Shown here: positions 1-9,280 of the stretch, piece by piece
Position numbering within the stretch: position 1 is the stretch's first letter
Layout: each line of letters starts with the position of its first letter
NCBI GenBank assembly: GCA_012329085.1
Contig: JAAXQB010000343.1
Span: 1 to 9,422 of the forward strand
Direction: 5' to 3'
DNA from: Methanosarcinales archaeon
GTDB taxonomy: Archaea > Halobacteriota > Methanosarcinia > Methanosarcinales > Methanosarcinaceae
Length of the DNA: 9,422 nucleotides
The notes under the pieces: generated by a model
What the model saw: the letters and a program-made list of their open reading frames with translations, nothing else
What the model was told of the DNA's origin: nothing
The model's database searches: none
Program-made: the position numbers and the translations under genes

Positions 1-126
1 AGCACAGCAGCGATCCGTAGTTCCCGAGGACTCTCATACCTCAGTACAATATGGAACACTGGCAGACTTGTCTTCTGTGTTCGGAATGGGAACAGGAATT
101 TCCCTGCCGCTATGGCCGCCATACTC
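1..126 (-). rRNA. rrf: 5S ribosomal RNA, distal second copy
   Basis: This is a 5S rRNA of the large ribosomal subunit, read on the minus strand. The ends pair as expected for helix I: the 5' GAGUAUGGC at 126-118 is complementary, with G-U pairs, to the GCUGUGCUC 3' end, whose last base would lie just outside the window. The internal CCGAACACAGAAG segment is typical of loop C in archaeal 5S. It matches the second 5S gene at 2991-3117 except at position 58 (A here, G at 3049). It lies beyond the ATPase gene and so is cut off from the rest of the rRNA operon. The 39 bp upstream of it are also shared with the other copy, but no strong TATA box is evident at the usual distance. Whether it is expressed is unknown. 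The exact 3' end cannot be seen because the window begins there. Confidence 0.93.
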
Positions 127-165
127 AAATTTATAAATGTGAAATGAAAATTTTATGATTTTTTT
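1..165. repeat. Direct repeat, left copy (5S rDNA plus 39 bp)
   Basis: Positions 1-165 match 2992-3156 in the same orientation at a constant offset of 2991, with one mismatch (58/3049). The repeat covers the 5S gene and 39 bp of its upstream flank, ending in a T run; beyond it the flanks differ. It may extend left of the window. Together with its partner it brackets the AAA+ ATPase gene. Confidence 0.95.
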
Positions 166-355
166 ATAATTTTCTATATAATTTTTAAAATTTTTAAAAT
201 GTAATTATAAAAACATATGTATTGACACATCATAAATCCAAAATATTTAAATAATAAGGTGAACTTAAGATAATATGTAATATATATTTAATAATTATTT
301 TAGAATGAAAAATTAAATGAACATTGGATAATAAAATAAAGGAGAATAAAAAAAT
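166..355. other. AT-rich intergenic region, divergent promoter zone
   Basis: This gap of about 190 bp lies between the 5' end of the distal 5S gene (minus strand) and the start of the ATPase gene (plus strand), so any promoters here are divergent. It is very AT-rich and has no ORF of note. The best TATA candidate for the plus strand is at 280-290. Confidence 0.7.
280..290 (+). promoter_or_regulatory. Candidate TATA box of the ATPase gene
   Basis: The stretch ATATATATTTA resembles the archaeal TATA element. Initiation about 25 nt downstream would give a leader of roughly 40-45 nt before the ATG at 356. The surrounding DNA is so AT-rich that several other boxes are possible, for example ATATTTAAATA near 243-253. 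This is an assignment by position and composition only. Confidence 0.4.
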
Positions 356-2902
356 ATGGATGAAAGTGACAAAGAATTTAATGACCTTGTAAAATTGTAT
401 GATGAAGTGAAAAAATTTAGAATTGATAATTCAGCTAATATACTAAAAAAATTTCATGATAAAGATCAAAAAAATTTTAAATTGGTTGCAAAAAAAGAAA
501 GTGTGCATTTGTTTGACATAGATAAAACGAACGAAATAAAAGAGTTTGAAAATTGTTTAAATGATGAAAATATAACAAATTCAATTATAGTGAATATTTT
601 TAATTCAAAAAAAGTTTCATTGTCAAAAAATATAACAATTAAAAAAATATCTATCGACAATAAATGGGAGATAATTGACAATGAAAATGGTAATGAATTT
701 ATTATTATAAAAGAAGATAATAATAAAATAAAGATTCATAAAAAATCTTTACGATCAAATCTAAATTTGAGTTCTACTGCAGTATGTGCATATACACTAT
801 CGCAATATCAAGAATTTTGGATGGAAACAGGAAAAAATAAAGATGTAAATGATTGGTATAAATTAGAAGATCATTATGATTTTATTATTAATGTTTTAAA
901 AGATGTTTTAAATAAAAAATCACATCCATCAAAATTGGAACCCATAAATGAATTTTCATTACTTAATACACTATATTTTTTAAAAGGTATTCAAAATAAA
1001 ATTGAAATAGATGATAAAAAATTAGTAATAAATAATACCATCGTTCTTAAAATAATTAGAATGATATATAAACAATCTATAGAAAAGCAAACAAATTCTT
1101 CTAAAGAAAGATCGCATCCTTACATTTATTACAAGTTCTTGCAAGTGATGGAAAAATGGGCACTCGAAATATTTAACGATATTAAAAATAATAATAATGA
1201 ATGGAAAAATATAACGGAGGGTATGGATAAAATAGAACATATAGAAAAGGAAGAAAAAGGGAGAAAAGAAGCATGGGAAAAAATTTGTAATTACTTTTTA
1301 AATAATAAAATTTATGATTATGCAAAGTTTGAGATGTATCGGCAAATATCACTTCATAGTGTAAAAGATCGTTCTCTTTTTGATGTAAAACGCTTAATTT
1401 ATAGTCTATTAATTGTGATAAATTATAGATACTCCAACAATTTAATAAAAGATAAAGTACTTAAATTGATTTTTGATGAGCAACTTAATTCTAACACAGG
1501 ATTGTTTCTTGTTGGTTCTGGGATAAATCCAAATTTTGTGATACACAAAGGGAGAATTGAAAATAAAACAGAAATAAGAATATGTTCGACCCCAATATTA
1601 TCAAGTGTAGAATGTTTGAGAGATATATTTGAACATAAAAAACTTGAAACAGATTTGAAAAAATACTCCAAAAAATTAAATTTAACATACAAGTGGATAG
1701 TAAAAAGATCATGGAAAGATTCTTCTGGTGATTTAGAAGGATGGTTTTCAGATTATGAAAACACATCTATACCTGAATCGTGGATGGCTGGTCATACACT
1801 TTTATTTCTTAAAACATATTGTGAAATATTGTTAGATTCAATTAAAAAAAATACATTCGTTAAACTTGATGTAAAAAAATCTGAAGAATTAACATCGATT
1901 GTTGAATGGGAATATTTAAAAGATAGTTATGGTATTAAAAAAAATATCGAGTATATGATGGAAGAAAATAATGGAAAATGGGAATCAAATCCTAAATATT
2001 GTTCAGCATTAATATTTGGTCCCCCTGGATCTGGAAAATCTTCAATAGTAAAAGCATTAGCAAAAAGATTGGAATGGGATTATGTTGAAATAGCCCCACA
2101 TTTGTTTTTAACTAAAGGTAAAGAAAGTATAGTTCCAAGTGCTATCCAAATTTTTAATAGATTGCTTCAGATGAAAAAGACAGTGATATTTTTTGATGAA
2201 GTTGATCAACTAGTAAAATCGCGTAAAAATGCAAATAAACAAGGCAGTGAAGAATCTATATGGATTGTAACATCGCTTTTACTTAAATTTCAAGAATTGC
2301 GAGATCAAAAAGATATTAAATTCATATTAGCTACAAATGATATAACTGAAGTTGATATTGCTGCAAAAAGACCTGGTAGAATTGATGCAGTGTTGCCAAT
2401 GGGTGCTATTTGCTGGCAAGATCGTTTGAAAATATTACGAGATGCAATAAGAGGGGAAGATAATAGAATTGAAGAACATTTGGAAGAATCAGGAGATATA
2501 TTTAAAATTTTAATAAATGAATCTACTAAATTATTAAAAACCCATAATGAAATTTATAAAATAGAAAAAAAAGATGTACAAAATAAACAATTACAGAATT
2601 ATTTACAAAGAACGAATTTTATGCCTTTTTTAGATATAAAAAATATAATTGAAAGATTATTTAATAAAAAAAATTGGGAATCTATTGAAAAAGAAGAAGT
2701 ATTTAAAATATTTTTTGTTAATAGAGATAATAGAGATAGTGAAGACTATAAAAATTTTGAATTTGAAAATTTTCATACAAAATTAATAGACAAATCTATA
2801 AAAGATCAAATAGATGAATATATTTACTTACCAATAGATGCAGACATATCAAAAAGAGAATATATTGACCATATTAAAGACACCATATTCAGAAAATGTT
2901 GA
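356..2902 (+). CDS. AAA+ ATPase with a large uncharacterised N-terminal region
   Basis: An 848-residue, probably cytoplasmic ATPase with no visible signal peptide or membrane segment. The ATPase core is at about residues 535-700: Walker A GPPGSGKS (555-562, Lys561), Walker B VIFFDE (610-615, Asp614 and Glu615), sensor 1 ATND (Asn661) and the second region of homology KRPGRID with candidate arginine fingers Arg672 and Arg675. This is the classical AAA layout (FtsH/Cdc48/SpoVK-like core), so ATP hydrolysis in a ring assembly is expected. Residues 1-520 are helical-looking, Lys/Asn/Ile-rich and not recognised; a Trp-rich stretch (about 450-490, with GWFSDYE and SWMAGH) stands out. Residues 700-848 look like a charged helical lid or tail. 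The ATG start is supported by GGAG at 341-344, 11 nt upstream. The gene lies between two 5S rRNA copies and is convergent with the rRNA operon. AT content resembles the intergenic DNA. Substrate and pathway are unknown. Confidence 0.93.
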   Translation: MDESDKEFNDLVKLYDEVKKFRIDNSANILKKFHDKDQKNFKLVAKKESVHLFDIDKTNEIKEFENCLNDENITNSIIVNIFNSKKVSLSKNITIKKISIDNKWEIIDNENGNEFIIIKEDNNKIKIHKKSLRSNLNLSSTAVCAYTLSQYQEFWMETGKNKDVNDWYKLEDHYDFIINVLKDVLNKKSHPSKLEPINEFSLLNTLYFLKGIQNKIEIDDKKLVINNTIVLKIIRMIYKQSIEKQTNSSKERSHPYIYYKFLQVMEKWALEIFNDIKNNNNEWKNITEGMDKIEHIEKEEKGRKEAWEKICNYFLNNKIYDYAKFEMYRQISLHSVKDRSLFDVKRLIYSLLIVINYRYSNNLIKDKVLKLIFDEQLNSNTGLFLVGSGINPNFVIHKGRIENKTEIRICSTPILSSVECLRDIFEHKKLETDLKKYSKKLNLTYKWIVKRSWKDSSGDLEGWFSDYENTSIPESWMAGHTLLFLKTYCEILLDSIKKNTFVKLDVKKSEELTSIVEWEYLKDSYGIKKNIEYMMEENNGKWESNPKYCSALIFGPPGSGKSSIVKALAKRLEWDYVEIAPHLFLTKGKESIVPSAIQIFNRLLQMKKTVIFFDEVDQLVKSRKNANKQGSEESIWIVTSLLLKFQELRDQKDIKFILATNDITEVDIAAKRPGRIDAVLPMGAICWQDRLKILRDAIRGEDNRIEEHLEESGDIFKILINESTKLLKTHNEIYKIEKKDVQNKQLQNYLQRTNFMPFLDIKNIIERLFNKKNWESIEKEEVFKIFFVNRDNRDSEDYKNFEFENFHTKLIDKSIKDQIDEYIYLPIDADISKREYIDHIKDTIFRKC

Positions 2903-2963
2903 ATGAATATATAATAAGAACTAGATTATAAAAAGAAGAAAAATAAACAAATTTCACATAAGT
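2903..2963. other. Short A-rich gap after the ATPase gene
   Basis: A short A-rich stretch between the ATPase stop codon and the presumed 5S terminator. There is no T run on the plus strand here, so no archaeal oligo-T terminator for the ATPase transcript can be identified. The first plus-strand T run after the gene is at 3150-3157, on the far side of the 5S gene. Confidence 0.5.
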
Positions 2964-2990
2964 AAGAAAAAAAAGTTAAAAGTAAAAATT
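2964..2990 (-). terminator. Oligo-T terminator of the rRNA operon
   Basis: Read on the minus strand directly after the 3' end of 5S, the DNA gives several T runs (T5 at 2988-2984, T4 at 2980-2977 with one interruption, T8 at 2974-2967). Archaeal transcription terminates at such oligo-T tracts without needing a hairpin. Its place right after the last gene of the operon supports the call. Confidence 0.7.
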
Positions 2991-3117
2991 GAGCACAGCA
3001 GCGATCCGTAGTTCCCGAGGACTCTCATACCTCAGTACAATATGGAACGCTGGCAGACTTGTCTTCTGTGTTCGGAATGGGAACAGGAATTTCCCTGCCG
3101 CTATGGCCGCCATACTC
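2991..3117 (-). rRNA. rrf: 5S ribosomal RNA, operon copy
   Basis: The 5S rRNA of the operon, about 127 nt. The 5' GAGUAUGGC (3117-3109) pairs with the 3' GCUGUGCUC (2999-2991), forming a nine-pair helix I that fixes both ends. It follows tRNA-Cys and is followed by strong T runs. It differs from the distal copy by one base (3049 versus 58). It is probably released from the precursor by cleavage next to the tRNA and in the AT-rich flank; a separate promoter cannot be excluded. Confidence 0.95.
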
Positions 3118-3156
3118 AAATTTATAAATGTGAAATGAAAATTTTATGATTTTTTT
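2992..3156. repeat. Direct repeat, right copy (5S rDNA plus 39 bp)
   Basis: Partner of the repeat at 1-165, with one mismatch in 165 bp. Right of 3156 the sequence changes to the tRNA-Cys/5S spacer. The near identity extends into the non-coding flank, so the duplication is either recent or kept uniform by gene conversion. Confidence 0.95.
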
Positions 3157-3166
3157 TCTTATTGCC

Positions 3167-3187
3167 TATTCTCTTAATAAGAGAATA
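3167..3187 (-). other. Hairpin between tRNA-Cys and 5S
   Basis: TATTCTCTT (3167-3175) and AAGAGAATA (3179-3187) form a perfect 9-bp stem with a 3-nt loop, 5 nt past the tRNA-Cys 3' end. On the minus strand it is followed by an A run rather than a T run, so it does not look like a terminator. A role in maturation of the tRNA-5S spacer is an inference. Confidence 0.65.
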
Positions 3188-3192
3188 TGCTA

Positions 3193-3264
3193 AGCCAAGA
3201 TCCGGATTCGAACCGGAATGATATCGCTCTGCAGGCGATTGCGTAGCCGCTCCGCCATCTTGGC
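3193..3264 (-). tRNA. tRNA-Cys (GCA)
   Basis: A complete 72-nt cloverleaf on the minus strand. The acceptor stem is GCCAAGA/UCUUGGC, the anticodon stem AUCGC/GCGAU, with loop CUGCAGA giving anticodon GCA, and the T arm is CCGG-UUCGAAU-CCGG. The unpaired base U73 (3193) is the discriminator expected for tRNA-Cys. CCA is not encoded. It sits between 23S and 5S in the operon transcript and was the source of an 85-bp tandem duplication just upstream. No intron is visible. Confidence 0.96.
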
Positions 3265-3395
3265 ATAACGAGTAATATGATTTCAATCCTTATTTTAATG
3301 GAAATAAATTGCTCTGCAAGTAATTGCGTAACCACTCCGCCATCTTGACATAACGAGTATTATGATTTCAATCCTTATTTTAATTGAAATGAATT
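3226..3395. repeat. Tandem duplication of an 85-bp unit including half of tRNA-Cys
   Basis: Units 3226-3310 and 3311-3395 lie head to tail and agree at 76 of 85 positions. Each runs from the anticodon arm of tRNA-Cys through its 5' end and about 46 bp of upstream spacer. The copy next to the 3' half of the tRNA remains a complete gene; the other is a 5' half only. Confidence 0.95.
3311..3349 (-). pseudogene. Truncated tRNA-Cys (5' half)
   Basis: This matches tRNA-Cys from its first base to just past the anticodon loop, with no T arm or 3' acceptor strand. Six positions differ from the intact gene, and all six are G-C to A-T transitions, as expected for AT-biased drift without selection. It lies between the 23S processing stem and the intact tRNA, so it is transcribed with the operon but cannot make a normal tRNA. 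Confidence 0.88.
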
Positions 3396-3401
3396 AATTA
3401 A

Positions 3402-3440
3402 ATGACATATTAGATATCGCCTGAATATAAGCAAGAGTAA
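3402..3440 (-). promoter_or_regulatory. 23S processing stem, 3' strand with BHB half
   Basis: This strand pairs with 6368-6406. It contributes the inner 19-nt strand (3422-3440, including two or three G-U pairs), the 4-nt helix strand (3418-3421), the 3-nt bulge (3415-3417) and the outer 13-nt strand (3402-3414). The bulge-helix-bulge is the known substrate of the archaeal tRNA-splicing endonuclease in pre-rRNA maturation. It sets the 3' limit of 23S at about 3441. Confidence 0.88.
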
Positions 3441-6367
<2,927 letters not shown>

Positions 6368-6406
6368 TCACTCTCACTTATATTCAGTGAGCGTCTAATA
6401 TGCCAT
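6368..6406 (-). promoter_or_regulatory. 23S processing stem, 5' strand with BHB half
   Basis: Read 5' to 3' on the minus strand: an outer 13-nt strand (6406-6394) pairing fully with 3402-3414 (one G-U), the 4-nt helix CGCU (6393-6390) pairing with GGCG, the 3-nt bulge CAC (6389-6387), then a 19-nt inner strand (6386-6368). The two 3-nt bulges lie on opposite strands either side of the 4-bp helix, the canonical BHB. Cleavage is expected inside both bulges. Confidence 0.88.
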
Positions 6407-6554
6407 TCATATACACGATTTCACTTTGTTTTATGCAAAAGCAAAAAAGCTAAATACATAAGAGAAAATATTTCTCATAAATACCGGGTGGGTATTTAAA
6501 CAAATCTATCCTTCCCAAATAAAATTAATTACTCGGTGCATTAAAAAATGTAAG
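6407..6554 (-). other. tRNA-Ala to 23S spacer with two hairpins
   Basis: An AT-rich transcribed spacer. It contains a perfect 8-bp stem TAAATACC/GGTATTTA (6478-6485 with 6491-6498, 5-nt loop) and a 6-bp stem GAGAAA/TTTCTC (6462-6467 with 6471-6476). No gene is seen in it. The hairpins may separate the tRNA from the 23S processing stem. Confidence 0.7.
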
Positions 6555-6627
6555 TGGACTTGCTGGGACTCGAACCCAGGGCCTCTGCCTTGCAAAGGCA
6601 GCGATCTTCCAACTGATCTACAAGCCC
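6555..6627 (-). tRNA. tRNA-Ala (UGC)
   Basis: A 73-nt tRNA in the 16S-23S spacer, the usual place for tRNA-Ala in euryarchaeal rRNA operons. The anticodon stem CUGCC/GGCAG closes the loop UUUGCAA with anticodon UGC. The T arm is CUGGG-UUCGAGU-CCCAG. The acceptor stem GGGCUUG/CAAGUCC contains a G3-U70 wobble pair, the main identity element for alanyl-tRNA synthetase, and A73 follows. CCA is not encoded and no intron is seen. It is transcribed as part of the operon, upstream of 23S. Confidence 0.97.
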
Positions 6628-6654
6628 CAATTCATCACAACTTACTTATGGGTT

Positions 6655-6693
6655 CTTGAACTTGGTAGTTTTTCGACATCTAATTAGTAGTGT
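6655..6693 (-). promoter_or_regulatory. 16S processing stem, 3' strand with BHB half
   Basis: This strand pairs with the leader at 8388-8426. The inner strand is 6679-6693 (15 nt), then one U-U mismatch (6678), the 4-nt helix GUCG (6677-6674), the bulge AAA (6673-6671) and the outer strand 6670-6655 (16 nt). This matches the archaeal BHB plan and implies excision of 16S by the splicing endonuclease. Confidence 0.85.
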
Positions 6694-6694
6694 T

Positions 6695-6713
6695 GATCTG
6701 TATTATACAGATC
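6695..6713 (-). other. Hairpin just after the 16S 3' end
   Basis: GATCTGTA (6695-6702) and TACAGATC (6706-6713) form a perfect 8-bp stem with a 3-nt loop, lying between the 16S 3' end and the inner end of the 16S processing stem. It could help present the 3' end for trimming; this is an inference. Confidence 0.7.
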
Positions 6714-6716
6714 GGC

Positions 6717-8195
<1,479 letters not shown>

Positions 8196-8387
8196 TATGA
8201 TTGATGCACACCAAGATTTAAGTCAACAAATCTATTATAGAAATTTATAAAGGAATATGGTCGGAAAGAATTATACAATCATTTGAGATTCTTTCAGTAC
8301 ACATATATAGTTGATTAATTCTTTGTTTGAATATTTTTCGAAATGAAGTATTATAAATATAAGTATAAACTTATAATATAATGAACT
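8196..8387 (-). other. 16S leader inside the processing stem
   Basis: An AT-rich transcribed leader of about 190 nt between the 16S 5' end and the processing stem. It has no ORF of note. Several TATA-like runs occur (for example near 8370-8380), but none is placed convincingly for a promoter. Confidence 0.6.
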
Positions 8388-8426
8388 ACACTACTAATTA
8401 GAATTAATCGAACTACCAAATTCAAG
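8388..8426 (-). promoter_or_regulatory. 16S processing stem, 5' strand with BHB half
   Basis: The outer strand 8426-8411 pairs over 16 bp with 6655-6670 (one G-U pair). The helix CGAU (8410-8407) pairs with GUCG. The bulge UAA is at 8406-8404, and the inner strand 8402-8388 pairs over 15 bp with 6679-6693, after a single U-U mismatch at 8403. Confidence 0.85.
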
Positions 8427-8430
8427 CGTC

Positions 8431-8452
8431 AGACAGAAAAAAACTTCTGTCT
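8431..8452 (-). promoter_or_regulatory. rRNA leader hairpin
   Basis: AGACAGAA (8431-8438) and TTCTGTCT (8445-8452) form a perfect 8-bp stem with a 6-nt loop, just upstream of the 16S processing stem in the transcript. Its minus-strand loop is U-rich. An overlapping alternative is the 5-bp pairing TCTCC/GGAGA (8450-8454 with 8468-8472). A regulatory or processing role is possible but unproven. Confidence 0.6.
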
Positions 8453-8542
8453 CCATTTAGAAAAGAAGGAGATATTTAAATGATATATAAAAACAAATCA
8501 CAATTCTCATGTTAGTGAGGATTATTAATAATGTTAGTATAG

Positions 8543-8551
8543 TATATAAAG
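8543..8551 (-). promoter_or_regulatory. rRNA promoter TATA box, proximal
   Basis: CTTTATATA on the minus strand, preceded by the purine-rich GAAAAG expected of a TFB recognition element. It lies about 350 bp before 16S. Initiation would be near 8520, just outside the repeat unit, so the start-site sequence differs from that of the other copies. Confidence 0.65.
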
Positions 8552-8571
8552 CTTTTCACTTCATACCATTT

Positions 8572-8584
8572 TACAATTATTGTA
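8572..8584. promoter_or_regulatory. Palindrome upstream of the proximal TATA box
   Basis: TACAATTATTGTA is a perfect 13-bp palindrome about 20 bp upstream of the TATA box at 8543-8551. The matching site in unit 2 (8684-8696) has the only base change between the two units and is no longer symmetrical. It could be an operator or activator site; this is an inference from symmetry and place. Confidence 0.4.
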
Positions 8585-8654
8585 GAGTGGAAAGAGTCAT
8601 AAAAGACTGCTAAACAAACCAATTCATTGCGGACACTTAATAATGTTAGTATAG

Positions 8655-8663
8655 TATATAAAG
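8655..8663 (-). promoter_or_regulatory. rRNA promoter TATA box, middle copy
   Basis: The same CTTTATATA with the same GAAAAG upstream as the proximal box, displaced by exactly 112 bp. Initiation would be near 8632-8634. Confidence 0.6.
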
Positions 8664-8766
8664 CTTTTCACTTCATACCATTTTACAATTATTATAGAGT
8701 GGAAAGAGTCATAAAAGACTGCTAAACAAACCAATTCATTGCGGACACTTAATAATGTTAGTATAG

Positions 8767-8775
8767 CATATAAAG
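8767..8775 (-). promoter_or_regulatory. Possible TATA box, distal partial copy
   Basis: CTTTATATG in the partial third repeat. The repeat ends at the upstream edge of the box, so the GAAAAG element is replaced by CAATAT. It is probably weaker than the other two, or inactive. Confidence 0.4.
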
Positions 8776-9280
8776 ATATTGAGTGGAATATAAATATAAG
8801 TAATTTAAAAAGTAAAATATTGTTTTAAAAATAGAATTTAGTAAAAAAATGTATTTTTTCATTAAAAATTTTTCATTGAGCATATTGTGCCACTACAATA
8901 TGCGAGCAAGATCTATTGAATGTCTAAAAACAATAACAAGGAGCATAATTTAATAAATGAATAATTTGAATTATATTTGACTTAAATAAGTGCTCATTAC
9001 TAATTTTTTATTACTTTTGACCATAACATGCCCATATGCCGCAAAGAATGCAAACATAAATTTAATTTAAAAAGAATAACCAGTGCACCAATATAAGCAT
9101 AACGCGCATTATAATTTAATATTATGAAAAATTAGAAATTTCCCTTAAAATATAACTTTACAACTCACTTTCCGCACCCTTGTACAATTTAAAAAATTTA
9201 TTTTTTTAACATTCGGAATACCATATAATTTTACACTAAACTATATAGGTATTGATAGAACTCAATATACAAATATTTCA
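8776..9280. other. AT-rich region without a recognised gene
   Basis: About 500 bp with no credible coding sequence on either strand. An AAGGAG followed by ATG at 8957 opens only seven codons. The one clear structure is the dyad at 8880-8903. No tRNA or known structured RNA was recognised. Confidence 0.6.
8880..8903. other. Perfect 9-bp dyad with 6-nt loop
   Basis: GCATATTGT (8880-8888) and ACAATATGC (8895-8903) are exact inverted repeats around GCCACT. No T run follows on either strand, so a terminator is not supported. Its flanks loosely resemble the hairpin units at 9281-9422 (TTTCA before, GAG...ATCT.TTGA after). Confidence 0.6.

Larger units (their letters stand above)
8525..8775 (-). 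repeat. 112-bp tandem direct repeats upstream of the rRNA operon
   Basis: Unit 1 is 8525-8636, unit 2 is 8637-8748, and a partial unit 3 of 27 bp is 8749-8775. Units 1 and 2 differ at a single base (8582 G, 8694 A). The partial unit differs at one base (8767). The period is exactly 112 bp. Each unit contains a TATA-like promoter element on the rRNA strand, so the array looks like a duplicated promoter region. Confidence 0.95.

Noticed and set aside
127..165. TTTATAAA just upstream of the 5S genes as their TATA box
   Set aside because: It ends only a few bases from the 5S 5' end, whereas an archaeal TATA box should lie about 25 bp upstream. It may still be an AT-rich processing site.
466..1766. 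Minus-strand and other-frame ORFs of 70-90 codons
   Set aside because: They overlap the ATPase gene, whose motifs establish the coding frame; the shadows are Phe/Leu/Ile-rich translations of A-rich DNA.
8480..8515. Eleven-codon plus-strand ORF with AAGGAGA at 8466-8472
   Set aside because: It is far too short to support as a gene and lies antisense in the rRNA leader, where the GGAGA can be explained as one strand of a leader pairing.
8880..8903. Intrinsic terminator
   Set aside because: No T run follows the dyad on either strand.
8957..8980. ATG with an AAGGAG upstream at 8938-8943
   Set aside because: The frame closes after seven codons and the spacing is long; chance is the simpler explanation.
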